Origin: Phoenix dactylifera
Taxonomy: Eukaryota > Streptophyta > Magnoliopsida > Arecales > Arecaceae
NCBI RefSeq assembly: GCF_009389715.1
Contig: NC_052399.1
Coordinates: 19,161,646-19,225,645 of the forward strand
DNA length: 64,000 nt
Reading direction: 5' to 3'
Program-made: the position numbers and the translations under genes
Shown: positions 1 to 11,816 of the stretch, piece by piece
Position numbering within the stretch: position 1 is the stretch's first letter
Layout of the letters: the number at the start of each line of letters is the position of its first letter
The notes under the pieces: model-generated
Told to the model about the DNA's origin: nothing
The model's database searches: none
The model's input: only the letters and a program-made list of their open reading frames with translations

Positions 1-669
1 TATATAGGGGTTTTATGCAAAATTTTCAGGAATAATTTCAGTCAACATAATGATCGGTAAATATACATACAGTTAATAAATACCCCAAACAACAAGAGAT
101 AAACAAGTAATATTCATCCAATCAAAGAAAATTAGATTTTTTCAATCTCTAAAAAAGAGACAAAATAAAGTTCTTTAGTTTCAGTAGATATAACAATTTC
201 TTAGTTTTGAGAAATTCTGAGTCACAAAGGATATAAAGTTTACTCTTGACTTGTTATCCTATCCTAATACAATCAGAAAAAAAATATTCCTACAAAGAAA
301 CTCATGTAGCCAGAAAAATTCACCCTGTCGTGCCAACGAAAATAGAAGTTTCTTCATCAACATTTTTGATTTGGTTATTCATTTGAAGTGAGCAATTTAT
401 TAATGAGATGGTAGAGTTTTAAAACAGCAAGGGAAAATATTTCTTGAGGATGTTTAAAAGAATTTTGTGAGCAAAGATGGCTCTTCACCGTCGGTGGACA
501 AACGCCTACGGCCGCATGCTGGACCAGAGCCAACCTTTAGAAAGCCTTGCCTGTGGATGGACTGCGAGGCCATGTTCCAAGCAATAAATGGGCCGAGCCC
601 ACCTTAGCCACTGTCTGGGCTGTGCAAGTGTGGCGGATAAGGAGGCCTAGTTTTCTGATTTTTGTAATT
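1..669. other. AT-rich intergenic DNA, no gene seen
   Basis: No open frame with recognisable protein similarity was found on either strand. A short GC-richer patch at about 480-650 looks like unique spacer sequence but carries no motif I can name. The stretch ends at the left target-site duplication of a MITE. Confidence 0.5.
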
Positions 670-1110
670 AGATTTTTTGCATGGATACCTTTCTAAATAT
701 CGAATTTTACATGAATACCCTTCCAAAATTGATATTTGCATGTATACCCTCATAAAACACTTGTTTTGCCATTTTATTTTTTTTTATTTTTGTTTTTGCA
801 TTTGTACCCACGCCATCTAACGCCGTCAAAAAATTAAAGGTTTCAAATTAAAATGATTAAAATACTCTTAATAAGTAGATGTGTAAAAAAAATATTTATA
901 AGGCAATCACGATGAAACAAAAAAGTAATTTTAAAATTTTATTTTTTAATTAAAATAAATATAGTTTTTATTAACGGTGTTAGAAGAACCGTTATATTAG
1001 AGACATTTGTGCAAAAATAGTGTTTTATAAGGGTAGAGAAATAAATATAAATTTTAATGGGGTATTTACGCAAATTTGAATTTTTAGAAGGGTATTCATG
1101 CAAAAAACTC
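670..1110. mobile_element. Mutator-type MITE, copy 1
   Basis: This 441-bp non-coding element has long terminal inverted repeats. The left end starts AGATTTTTTGCATG and the right end reads CATGCAAAAAACTC, with imperfect inverted similarity continuing for about 50 bp. It is flanked by near-identical 9-bp direct repeats, TTTGTAATT (661-669) and TTTGCAATT (1111-1119). Long TIRs with a 9-bp target duplication are the signature of Mutator-like elements. A second copy of the same family lies at 45611-46058 with a perfect 9-bp duplication. The interior is AT-rich and has no transposase, so movement would need an enzyme supplied from elsewhere. Confidence 0.8.
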
Positions 1111-1119
1111 TTTGCAATT

Positions 1120-1629
1120 TTGTTTGATCTCTACATTGCAACCTGATCAACCCAAGAGTATCAGTGTTTAGAAAACTTCTCATAAATGGTATCAAATTTT
1201 GATGCATAAAAAAACATCTTCTTATTCTATCGAGTTGGATTTGGATCTAATTCCTTTGTTAATGTAATAGTGTTATGGTTTAATACATGCATATCATGAT
1301 ATTGCTGCCGAATGCAGCAGATGATTGAGCTATAAATTGCTAAATAGGAATATTTAAATAATTATTAAATATTTTTTTGGTACATAATAATTAGATAACT
1401 TTTTGAGAAATATAATATATAACATTAAGCAAGAAAATATTTAAGTCATACAAGTGTTCATTAACATGAATATCCAACTTTGCTTTATCTCAATATTTAC
1501 TAGAAGGTTAATTAGCAATAATGCTGGCTTGCTGAGCTGACTAGTAGTTGTATCCAAAACTTGGTTTGATCCTACCTTCATTTGGATTGTGAAATTAGGA
1601 TGTTCTGCAGCAACACAGGATCTCACAAT
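1120..1629. other. Intergenic DNA, nothing recognised
   Basis: AT-rich sequence between the MITE and a TRIM-like element. Short open frames occur, but none resembles a known protein or has a plausible gene context. Confidence 0.4.
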
Positions 1630-2019
1630 AAAAAGACTAGTTGGAAGGTATTATTTGAATTCTTTGATTTTGTATAAGTACCCAAAATCTATCCAGTGCA
1701 TAGCCGATACGGACTAAATATCTCCATCGTTTGAGCCCTAGTGTTCTCGCCAGACTAAGAGTTCAAATCAAACCACAAATAATGTTATATACCCATGGTC
1801 GGTTAGTTCCAGTAGATTGATGCTGTAGTATCTCCTAGTCTGCATAGGCTATGGATCGGGTTTACCCTGATACTATTTATAACAACCTAGGATTTTATCC
1901 AAAAAGGTTAGCTAGGAGGTATTATTTAATTTTTTTGATCTTGTATAAGTATCTAAAATCTCTCTAGTGCAAAGCTGATGTGAGACTAGACACACGTATG
2001 TATGATTCTCATATGTTTG
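1630..2019 (-). mobile_element. TRIM-like retroelement, partial copy
   Basis: Two related LTR segments, about 1630-1725 (truncated) and 1878-2019, flank a roughly 150-bp internal stretch. Read on the minus strand, the LTR is followed by a degenerate tRNA-Met primer site (consensus TGGTATCAGAGC; here a mutated form near 1863-1877). The same LTR-primer site-short interior-LTR layout recurs at 8050, 23280, 39541, 42505, 46243, 56912 and 63873, and as a solo LTR at 38341. There is no coding capacity. Assignment to the TRIM class rests on layout only. Confidence 0.65.
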
Positions 2020-2766
2020 GAAAGGGCTATTATTATGTAATCTATAATATATATAAAATTGATAGTTTTGAAATTAAGAAATATCATTTCTTGATTCCAT
2101 CTCACATTTTACATTGAGAATATGGAAAAAAAAACCCTAAATTATCCTACTAATTTTCTCTCTCATGCAATCCAACTCTCTTTATAAAATTCCGAGATAG
2201 ATTGGATGTTATCTCTCTCTCTCTAATTCGACTCTCACATTAGATTCATTGATTCAACTCCTGCACCGAGTAAATTTTATCGCTTCTCTTCTCTTCCCTC
2301 CAAAGTGTGCTTGGTTATTAGTATATTACTTACCGTTTCTTCTGCCAAGAAAAAGTTCAGCAATCTTATAGCAAGAATTACTTAGAGAAGCCAATGATGA
2401 AAGCTGAAGGATAAGCTCCCTCCCCATTAAACTCGCAGCCTTTTTTACTTTTCTATACTTTTTAATTCCCAGTGGACCCCAAAAGGCACATGCTTCAGAC
2501 ATTTGGCAATTAATAAGATTAACTTTATGTGGAGACAAAGGAATCTTGAACAAAGACTTGGACAGGAGCGTTGAGGCGAGGGTGGCTTTTCCTCCCGGAA
2601 AAGCCATCCAACAATCCCAGCAATCATTCTGGGGTGAGAAACATATGGCCCAAACCCAACTTGGACCAAGAATGTCCTGACTTCCAATTACGGTCCTTCG
2701 TGATTGGCACAAAAGTCGTAATTGAATGGGATCCATTAGCCACATTGGCTAGTGCATCCACCGAAC

Positions 2767-2816
2767 ACTTCCAATTACAGCCGCTGCACCAATCACGGGG
2801 CTTGTGATTGGAAGTG
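2767..2816. repeat. Short imperfect inverted repeat
   Basis: CACTTCCAATTACA is followed about 20 bp later by TGTGATTGGAAGTG, its near-perfect reverse complement. A third related stretch (CTTCCAATTAC) lies at about 2680. It could form a hairpin of about 14 bp. No small-RNA gene can be claimed from sequence alone. Confidence 0.5.
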
Positions 2817-3473
2817 GAGGATCATGATCCATCATCCTATAGCCTCTGCATGGTGCCGTGCAACTGGAGGATTCTAATACATCCTTCCACTCTGCAAGAA
2901 GTGAGAGGAGTGAAGTCAATTCCATATAACCGTCTCTTCTTATTAACGTCCAAAGGCCCATGTCAACATTGACTTGAGTACTCTGGTCTAATTCTTGCCT
3001 ACTAGCTAGTACATCCAGGATTCCATCAAATCCTATATATCATGGTGATTGTAGTTTAAATCTAACAAGTTCTCAAGCACAATTGTTTGTCTCAACCGTA
3101 TCCTCCTAGGATGTCCTTGCCCCCATGAGAATGTGTCCCAATACATGATGAACCTTAGTTGATGTCTGATAGCTTTCTTTTGGGCAAACTGATAGTATTT
3201 GACAGTAAAATGTTTGCAATGGTGCCCTGCTTCAGATATGTTCTTCATGGATTTCAAATCCTTGATTTCATTCTATCAATCCTTGTAGTTGCTGAGTGGC
3301 ACAGTGGCAGGAGTCCTTCTTACAGTCAGCTGTGCAATATGGGCATGTTTCAGATCATACCATCCCTTGCCGATTGGGCAAGAAGATAAGGGTCCAATCC
3401 TGATTACAATCAACGTAGAGAGACATTGAGTGAAAATAAGGATAAAAAAGTGGGAATTAGTCCCTCTTAATTT

Positions 3474-3474
<1 letters not shown>

Positions 3475-3512
<38 letters not shown>
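3475..3512. repeat. (GA)n microsatellite
   Basis: Uninterrupted GA dinucleotide run of about 19 units. It produces a spurious Ser-Leu repeat reading frame on the minus strand. Confidence 0.95.
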
Positions 3513-3515
<3 letters not shown>

Positions 3516-4848
3516 GGCATAAGTGACAAAATAGTGCAGGATAAATACCATGATGTGGCTGCACAATGTTGGGCCATGGGCTTTTCTAAATTGGACCATC
3601 TGTGGCCCATGATTGCAACTGGGCAACCATCGGCGCCATGATTGCGTGTGCAAGCCTACCATGCTGTCGCCGTGAAAATGATGTCGCATGCAGTACCATC
3701 ATCTACCTCCACGCACTTCCCTGTTCATAATTGTTATCTTGTCCAAAATACCTCTTTCACGTGTCGATCCGCACATGAGCGGCTAAAACTAAGAAGCTTT
3801 GGATGTGGTATCCTATCCTATTTGGATAAATTACATGCTGCTACCTTAGGATCCAGTAATCTAATTATCAAACATAACGTATTGTAAAAGCTCAGGACAC
3901 AATACTTGGACAAAATACTTTCTTGATCTTGTTCTCTAACATATAACCTCGAGTGTACTGCTTGAATGGAAATTGTAGCCGTTTATATTAATACATTTTT
4001 TATGTGAGCATTTCTCGAAATTGATTTTGGACAGTCAAGTTAATCAGGAATTATTCAAGACATCCGTATTTTGTTCTTGTTTATATTTTAAAATTTCCTT
4101 TTTTTTCCCCTCACGTTCAGAATCTCTCCTTGTTAGCTCAATGGTTTCCTGATGCTAAACCTGTCGCTTTAGAGAGAAAAAAAGATACGATGTCATGCTT
4201 TTCCAGCCAATTCTTTTCATACAAAAGAACCATGCTTAACTGATCACACAGGAGAAGCTTTGAAAGTAGAGACAGCTCCAGATTTTTATCATGTAATGAA
4301 CTTAGGCAGTCACACATGCTGCAACAAGTTAAAAGACACATTTCACATCAATGACAGCGAGCCCTTCCACCATGGAACCAGCAAGAGTCTATTAGGTGCC
4401 GAGGCCATGTTTTTTCTATTTAGATATGCATGTGGAACCGATGGCTATGTCCAAAGTTTAGGCTATCAGACAATGAGGACCCCCAACGCCGGCCTAACCG
4501 CTACTGTAACACCCTATAGACTTCACCCTATCGATCCTTCTCGGACTATAGCACGAATTCGTCTACTCCACTAGATGCCAATTAATGTACCTAACAAAAA
4601 AAAAAAAGTTCTTGGAGCTATCAAATTGACCGACAGGCAACAGCTGCAGCTGCTCAATCGATTCCTGTGAGTGGAATTCAACTGGATCTCGCAAGTTTAC
4701 CACCCAACGACACTCGTGACACACAATGATTTTTGTAATCCAACTACGTCCAAGGAAAACTACCAAGAGGCTTATTTGCCCTCGTTATATCACTCCGCCG
4801 CCCCCCTCGCCAAAGGCTTTGTTCCCCTATTCTTATTCTTATTCTTCC

Positions 4849-5469
4849 ATGGGAGCTAAAACCCGTTCTGGGTATTGGTTCCGCTACTCTTGCTTGGCTA
4901 TCCTGGTTGCCTCCCTGCAAGGAGCATTTCCAGAGGGCTATCACCATGAGAATGAGCAGCTCCATCACAATTCGACGGATGGGAAGGAGGGGACGAGCGA
5001 CATCAGCTGCAACTTGTTCCAAGGGAGCTGGGTCTATGACAACTCCTACCCCCTTTACGACTCGTCGCGCTGCCCGTTCATAGACCCCGAGTTCGACTGC
5101 CAGAATTATGGCCGGCCGGACAAGATGTACCTCAAGTACAGATGGAAGCCAAATGGATGCGAGCTCCCGAGGTTGGTCGTAGGATATATACAACTGGATT
5201 AAGCGATCTGTCTATTTCCTACTGCTCTCTATATCCGTGAATCTTCTTTCTTGAGTTGGAAATGTTGTGCAGGTTTGATGCGAAGGATTTCTTGTGGAGG
5301 TGGAAAGGGAAGAGGATAATGTTTGTTGGGGACTCCATAAGCTTGAACCAGTGGGTGTCACTCAATTGCATGCTCCTTGCCGCAGTGCCCAATGCCAGGA
5401 CCTCATTCATCAGAAGTGATCCCCTCTCCTACGTTAGATTTCAGGTCTCTCTCTCTCCCTCCCTCTCTT

Positions 5470-5501
<32 letters not shown>

Positions 5502-8500
5502 AGATTTCGAACGAATTCTTCGTTTAGTATATGTTTAATGTAACTTTTATTCGCTGGTTCGGCCTGCTCTTTTGAGAAGAGCCTGGAATGACTTTGCGAG
5601 TTGCATGTGCGGGCGTCCATCTTTTTTTCTTTTTTTTTTCCTAATTCTTTTTCCTTTTTTTTTAATGCCAAACGAGAGCATAGATCATGGCAGACGGCAG
5701 TGCATATTTATCCCTTTCCCTGTGGAGGTCCCAAGCTTTTCCTATATCATGCGGTGCTCAACAGCTCAAGGGATAAATCATCTTTTACCCAATAAAAAAA
5801 ATCTGGCTGTCCGATACAACATAAATGGTCAAGATTTATCCACCGTCAACTATCTGTAGCCAGTCTTGCCTTCTTGTTCTTGCCAATGAAAAGTCCTTAC
5901 CTTGTACCAAAAAAAAAAAAAAAAAAAATCTTACCTAGATAAAATAAAAAAGTTGGTAAAAAAATAGATGGAAGCCAATTGGTGAGGAGCTAAGCGATGG
6001 CAGGGAGGCGGCCTGAGGCGATCTCACGTATAGGTGGGGGATAGATCATAGGTGGGAGAAGGTTGTTGAAAATATAAAAAATAAATATTTTTTTTAATAG
6101 AAAAGGTATAAGCTGAGGTAGCTTTAGATCCCACTCACTCTAGAATATCTGATTAGGTTCGACCAAGCCAAAACACCTTTCCAAAAAAAAAACAAAAGTG
6201 GGAACCATTTTTTAGGATCTTTCCCACCTTTTTATAAAAAAATAATAAAAGAGCACCATATTAAATAATTATGCTTAACCTTTAGTGTTAATGAAAATGT
6301 AAAACTCCAATGTACTATATCAATTGAAGGCTAGTCTCCCACCAGTGTCTTGAAGACTTCTTTCAAAAGAACTAACATATTATGGGTTAAATCAAACTTT
6401 TCTACTTTTGTTGATAGAAGTAGAGCACAGGGCACATAACACTTTTCTCCAACCTGTTGTTTTTTTCTCTGAACAATGAAGTAGCAACACCAGCCATTTT
6501 AATTTTATCTGTATAAATATCTATACGAACATATATTCAGTTCTACTAGATAGGTTTTAAATATTTATATAAAATTAAAAATTTTAAATAATATTTTTTT
6601 TGGTTATTTTTTTTAATAAGGTTTTAGGTTGTTACGGTCTGTGTCAAAACGGTTGAAAAACATCTCTGCACGCATATTAATCTGTTATAAAGCGGCGGCG
6701 CAGCACTCTCTCCTAAAGGGGCAAGTTTTAGAATGTTGTGCGAGTCCGTACCATTGGTTGGTTGGAAATTTGAATCTCGGCTACAACATCACAGAGAAAA
6801 TATCCCGAATGCATAAAAGGTACCGGCGGCAATCACCCTTCTGTTTTAACTTTTAAGGGGTTAGTCCTGGTAAAAGTCCGTCTTTATCATCTTCATCTGT
6901 AAATAAAGACATTAGCGTTCCTAGCAAGCAAAAAAAAATAAATAAAGACATTAGCGTACGGATAAAGTAGCCCAAAGGTCTCTCCGGCACAATACCAACA
7001 ACCAAGAGATGATAAAGAATGCTCCGACCAGAAGGCCAGAAAAGAAACTAGAGCACAGATATCGTGTCATTTCTCTTTTCTTTCTCAAAAAAAAAAAGAG
7101 TAATGTCATCTCATCTAGGAATTCTCGATCATATAACTCACTTTGAAATTGCCTGCCTGTATTCGCTGATAAATCCTTCATATTATACATTTAGAGCGAC
7201 GAATTACACCTCTTTTTCTAAGTGAATCACTTGGAGTGCATATTGGCATATTCCTCTATTTCTTTCTGGTGGAAACTAATTCATAAGGTACACCACTGTG
7301 CACTGCCCCTTCGTCCCAAAATTACTTGCATACACGGCCCGCTGGCTCGTTCCTTTCTTTCTTTCTTTCTTTGATGAAAGGGAGATGTAAGCCACCCAAT
7401 CGTTCTTTTCTTCTTGTCCTCCTATATATTTGTTGTTGTTGTTTTGATCCTTCGCCAAGACAAATGATGTAACTAGTTATTCACTGCTGTCCCACCCTCC
7501 ATATTTGGCAACCCTAGGACGTCCCCTGATTTCTGAACCCAAGCTAACGTCGGCAACACGGTTGCAGGACTACGGCGTCTCAGTTATGTACTACCGGACA
7601 ACGTATCTAGTGGACGTCGTCCGTGAAAGGATCGGACGGGTCCTCAAGCTAGACTCCATACAGAGTGGGAGGGCATGGGTTGGCGCTGACTTGCTGATCT
7701 TCAACACATGGCACTGGTGGACTCACAGAGGAAGGAGCCAGCCGTATGAGATCTATCCTGTCTCCTGAGACTTCCTTTTGTTTGTTGAGCGAGATTGTGC
7801 TTCTTTCCAGTTACGACATGTGCTCTTTCTCATGTAGATGGGACTACGTGCAAGATGGAAACCGGATATACCGAGACATGAATCGCTTGGCGGCCTTCTA
7901 TAAGGGGCTTTCCACATGGGCCAGATGGGTTGATGCTAACGTCAATCCAGCCACCACCAAAGTCTTCTTCCAGGGGATCTCTCCAACTCATTATCAGTAA
8001 GTTGGCTCGCAATTAACAAATAGAATCTCTCAATGACCAATTTATCAACACTAGATTCTTTGATCCTATATAAGTACCCTTGATCTATCCAGCGAATAAT
8101 CGGTGTGAGACTAAACGTCGAGCTAAGGGTTCAAATCCATTTAAATCTAATAATAAACACCATAAATGGCACGTGGTAGGTTCCAATGGATCCGTGCTGC
8201 CGTATTTTCTAGTACACGTAGATTATAGATCAGCTTCGCTCTGATACTATTTGTCACAACCCAAGACTTCATCCAAAATAGCTAGTCGGAAGATATTATT
8301 TAGATTCTTTAATTATATATCAATATTCAAAATATATCCATCGTTTATCCGCACGGGTCCTCACAAGATATTCAATGCAAATGACCCTCATCGCTAAAGA
8401 GCAAACGCAAACCATGCTGGCAATTGATAATAAGATCATGATGGTTGGATGACAGTCAACGAGGGCCTACCTTGTATAATAAATGACATGAAGTCAGTTT

Positions 8501-10003
8501 CCTTGCTGTTATTTTGTTAGCATTACTTTTTGCCACTATTAGGTTGGTACTTTCACTCTTTTCAACTAATTTTCAGAGTGTCCGTTGCTATATAATAATG
8601 CCCTTAACCTAGCCGACAAACTATTTTTTTACAGGGATTAGCTCTGAAAAAACCCATTTAATTCTAGCTGCGCTTATATGTTTAGATCACATTGGCAGTA
8701 CCATATTCTTGCAAAATAGTTCCCTCTAACTTGCCTCAATTTCCACTTGCTCTTATTCAGTCATTAACTCGGTCATCAAGTCAAATCTTCCCTTGACACT
8801 GCACTGGTGCAGAGAAAAAAAATTATTGCGTCAACCCACATTTCTTACTACCCTTCCTTCCAAATCAACTTTCTGATCTCCATCATGCTATTGTTTTTAG
8901 TCGCCTAACGTTTAAATTTGCTTGATGCTACCATAGAATTTACCCTCCACTCTCTCTCGCTTGGTGCGAAAAACTAACTCTAATTCTATCAGATGATGTT
9001 AATCTATGTTCTTTCCTAGAGTGCATAGAGCACAAAATAGTCGCATTAAGCCATCTGTCAGCCATGGCTCTTTTTCTCGATCAACAAGAGGTAAATTCAG
9101 TCAAGTTAACAAAGTGCAGATATCTCCCAGCACAAACATTGACATAGCCGGAGTGTGGTCGTTGCAAAAACAGCAGATATTTTTATAACTGATCCTAATT
9201 CCTACAAACATCACTGCCAAGTATATTGTTTGAATCAAATTTTAAGATTTATTCTGCAATCTTTCAAATTCTGACCAACATTCATTCTTATCTTATTCTC
9301 TCACCGCATCTAGTTAAGTATCTTATTTGTATGTCGGAATTGCATGCATAGAGATCTCGGCTCCAGATCAGCAGTTAATCAACTATTTTCTTGCACTTTG
9401 CTTTCACTCCATTCCGTATAGCTATTTGTAAATAAGGCATCCTCTCCATCTTTCTTATATATAACCAAATGTTCTCTGCTGCAGTGCTTGCTCTGAAATT
9501 TACCTACTGTAGTTCCTCAGCAAGAAGTAGGCTCGGAATACTTACCATAAAATGACATAGGCCGTATCTGATCATTTTATTTCCCTAAGTTTTTAATTGC
9601 GACTTTTCAAGTTCCACATCTGTGATCAGTCAGTGTCATTATCCGCATCATCTTTTCTTATATATCTCTTGTTTTTTTCTCTTCCCTGTGAATAAATACT
9701 GTGGGAATCAGAGGAAGGGACTGGGGTGAGCCCAATGCGAGGAGATGCTATGGACAGGCTCTTCCATTGATTAGACCAACATACCCAGGAGGTTCCCTTC
9801 CAGCACAGGCCATAATGCAGAGAGTGTTGCATGCCATGTCAACGCCAGTATATCTATTGGATGTCACGTTTCTCTCACAGCTTAGAAAGGATGCCCACCC
9901 ATCTGTATACAATAGGGACAATTCAGGCATGGACTGCAGCCACTGGTGCGTTGCAGGCCTTCCAGATACGTGGAACCAGCTCCTGTATGCAGCTCTCCGT
10001 TAA
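4849..10003 (+). CDS. TBL: Trichome birefringence-like (PMR5/TBL) protein
   Basis: Five exons join in phase: 4849-5171, 5273-5444, 7568-7743, 7838-7996 and 9712-10003, giving 373 aa. An N-terminal hydrophobic stretch (about residues 10-25) suggests a signal peptide or anchor. The TBL domain follows with its cysteine-rich PMR5N start ([13 protein letters not shown]). The esterase-like signature GDSISLNQW is in exon 2 and the C-terminal DxxH motif is in exon 5 (DCSHWC), with WHWW near the end of exon 3. These GDS and DxxH residues supply the Ser-His-Asp triad of this family, whose studied members O-acetylate cell-wall polysaccharides in the Golgi. Substrate cannot be told from sequence, and the protein looks closest to the PMR5/TBL37-43 branch, one member of which has been reported as a pectin acetylesterase. 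The start codon was chosen because an upstream in-frame ATG (4726) adds a low-complexity leader. Length is normal and no disruption is seen. Confidence 0.92.
5445..5502. repeat. (CT)n/(CA)n microsatellite at intron 2 start
   Basis: The run begins directly at the exon 2 donor site of the TBL gene: GT is followed by CT repeats, then CA repeats. Its pyrimidine richness next to a donor site is unusual but the GT is intact. Confidence 0.9.
5503..7567 (+). other. TBL intron 2, non-coding
   Basis: About 2.1 kb of AT-rich intron between exon 2 and exon 3 with several homopolymer runs (poly-A near 5909-5927). I see no gene or intact transposon in it. It ends in a good acceptor (TTGCAG before the codons for DYG). 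Confidence 0.7.
8050..8364 (-). mobile_element. TRIM-like retroelement in TBL intron 4
   Basis: A truncated LTR (about 8053-8116), a short interior and a second LTR (8252-8364) share sequence with the other TRIM-like copies. Read on the minus strand, the LTR ends in TTGTGACA and is followed by a primer-site-like ATAGTATCAGAGC. It lies wholly inside intron 4 (7997-9711), so the TBL frame is not affected. Confidence 0.65.
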
Positions 10004-10547
10004 TTCAAGTGGAGATAAGGTTGCATGAAAAGAGAAGCAAACAAGAAGCACCTCACCATAAACTATTCTGACCACAGTATTGTTTCTAGGGTAGATTTCT
10101 CATTTGCAAGTTGTTTGCAGCAGCTATCCATAATTTGTGCAGGTTTCTCTTTGCTCCCTGATGATATCATGGAGAGCGGGAAATAATCTGTGTGTTGTGA
10201 AGGAAGTTCAAAACATTGTTCTCAATGAGGGTCAGATCATTGCATTGTAATTTGGAAAAGTTAAATTAATGCTTTCAACTTTCGTTTCAAGAATTAAGAG
10301 CATGTCTTTCAGAACATGGGCATCACAAAGATCGATATCATTTGCTCATTTGGTTGGTTCATATGGTCCATGGGTTAAAAAAATTCCATTCTGAAGATAT
10401 AGAATTTGTGATCTCAATAGAATCTAGTTGACTTCTTTGAAGTAGAATATTTCTCATCGAGCACCCAAACCAAGAAGCAGATACACCTGCAAAGAATAAA
10501 TATCAATCGGATTTTACAGTATGTGCGGCAAAAGGAAGCTATACCCC

Positions 10548-10649
10548 TTATTGCCGCATTAGCCTCGTGGAATGCCCCTTTAAAGAGCTGGAATAGAATT
10601 ACAAGAGCAGCAATGCCCTCTTATTGCCGCATTAGCCTCGTGGAATGCC
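10548..10649. repeat. 29-bp direct repeat
   Basis: The segment beginning TTATTGCCGCATTAGCC occurs at 10548-10576 and again at 10621-10649, identical over 29 bp with a 73-bp period. It looks like a small local duplication. Confidence 0.85.
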
Positions 10650-11620
10650 GTGCTGAAAGCGAACGAGCGAACGAGAGAGGCCAATTTAGAAGAGAAATTA
10701 TTGCCTAAGCTTGCGATGCACGAGCAGAGGACGCAGGAGTCACGTTTTTTCGGTTAGATAAATTCTTGAGTGGTTAGATCAGGAAAAAAATAAATATTTA
10801 TTTTAATTTTAAGACTTTACAGATTAATGCCAATTTTTCAATACAGATGGATTAATGTTATCTTGGAATGCACTTGGTAGAGAAGTTAAGTGGCAAGATA
10901 TCCTTCAAGACAAGGAGTCATCCTTCTGCTGTCGGGCTTCTCAAAAAAAATAAACCAACCCTCAATAACCAACTAAAAAGCGACATTATCAACCATAGGC
11001 CTCGATATCTAGATGCTAGATCACGCTGTGCTCTCATCGATCACTAATCTAAGAGGCAATCGTCAGTGAATTATCCTCCACCAAATACGCTTAGCATCCA
11101 AGTCATAGTATCAAAAAGGAGGTTTCCCCGGCTTCCTTAAACTCAACATTCAACTCGAAATAGAGATTGGAGATGTGTGGCTCCTGTATGAATAATTATG
11201 CTCTAATGATCTCTAATGATGAATCAACTTCCAATGAAATTTGTTTAGTTGTTAATGCAACATCTAAGATTGTTTTGATTACTTTCATGGAAGGACGAAG
11301 ACAAGCAATAGACAAAAAAACAATGGAATGAGGGCCCCCGGTGCCTATGGCTTCTCCCGTGCGGAAATGACACCCAGTGCAGCTAGCAACCAAATTGAAC
11401 GTATTAACCTGATCAGGTCCAAAATCGAAGTCAAAACCTTGTTAGGATCTGGGCATCAACCTCATACTTAAAAATCCAATAAACTGACTGACTTATTATG
11501 TAATATGATTTGGGATATGATCTGGGTTGGGTTCCGATATGGATGCAGCCGCACTGACCTGAAGCGCCGTGTCCCGTTCCAAACATGATTCCGTGTCGTC
11601 CCTTCCGACTCCTTCAACAT

Positions 11621-11630
11621 AACACGTATG
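11621..11630. promoter_or_regulatory. Possible ABRE (ACGT core) upstream of LEA gene
   Basis: AACACGTATG contains CACGT, an ACGTG core on the minus strand, about 190 bp before the LEA start codon. ABA-responsive elements with this core are common in seed and dehydration LEA promoters. A single five-base core is weak evidence. Confidence 0.25.
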
Positions 11631-11816
11631 CCCGGCCCTCGCCAGGTGTCAATTAATGCCCCAACCGCCTCTCAGGCACCGCGCCAAACCGCTGCCCCAC
11701 TCTTCTGGTTTCTTAAACCGTTCTGTTCCTCCCCCTTCTCCCACACTTCAATTTTCGTTCCAAACGCAGAGGAAATAGAACATCATTTATACTAGCTTCC
11801 ACGAATCTTTTCGTAG

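Larger units (their letters stand above)
2020..4848. other. Intergenic region upstream of the TBL gene
   Basis: No gene could be supported. A 139-codon minus-strand open frame at 2745-2326 has no family features I recognise, and frames near 3276-3689 are low-complexity products of a GA repeat. The region holds a short inverted repeat (2767-2816) and a microsatellite (3475-3512). The last few hundred bases presumably contain the TBL promoter. A TATA-like TTATAT at 4785-4790 lies about 60 bp before the start codon, which is only weak support. Confidence 0.4.
10004..11816. other. Intergenic region between TBL and LEA genes
   Basis: Contains the TBL 3' UTR at the left and the LEA promoter at the right. 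No further gene was recognised. A short minus-strand frame at 11393-11196 has no family features. A 29-bp exact direct repeat lies at 10548-10649. Confidence 0.5.

Noticed and set aside
2326-2745. 139-codon minus-strand open frame
   Set aside because: No family motif, no start or splice context, and its sequence overlaps an inverted repeat. It was not called as a gene.
3276-3689. 137-codon minus-strand open frame with Ser-Leu repeat
   Set aside because: The repeat is the translation of a GA microsatellite.
5256-5543. 95-codon open frame starting in TBL exon 2 and running into intron 2
   Set aside because: It is exon 2 read through its donor site into a microsatellite.
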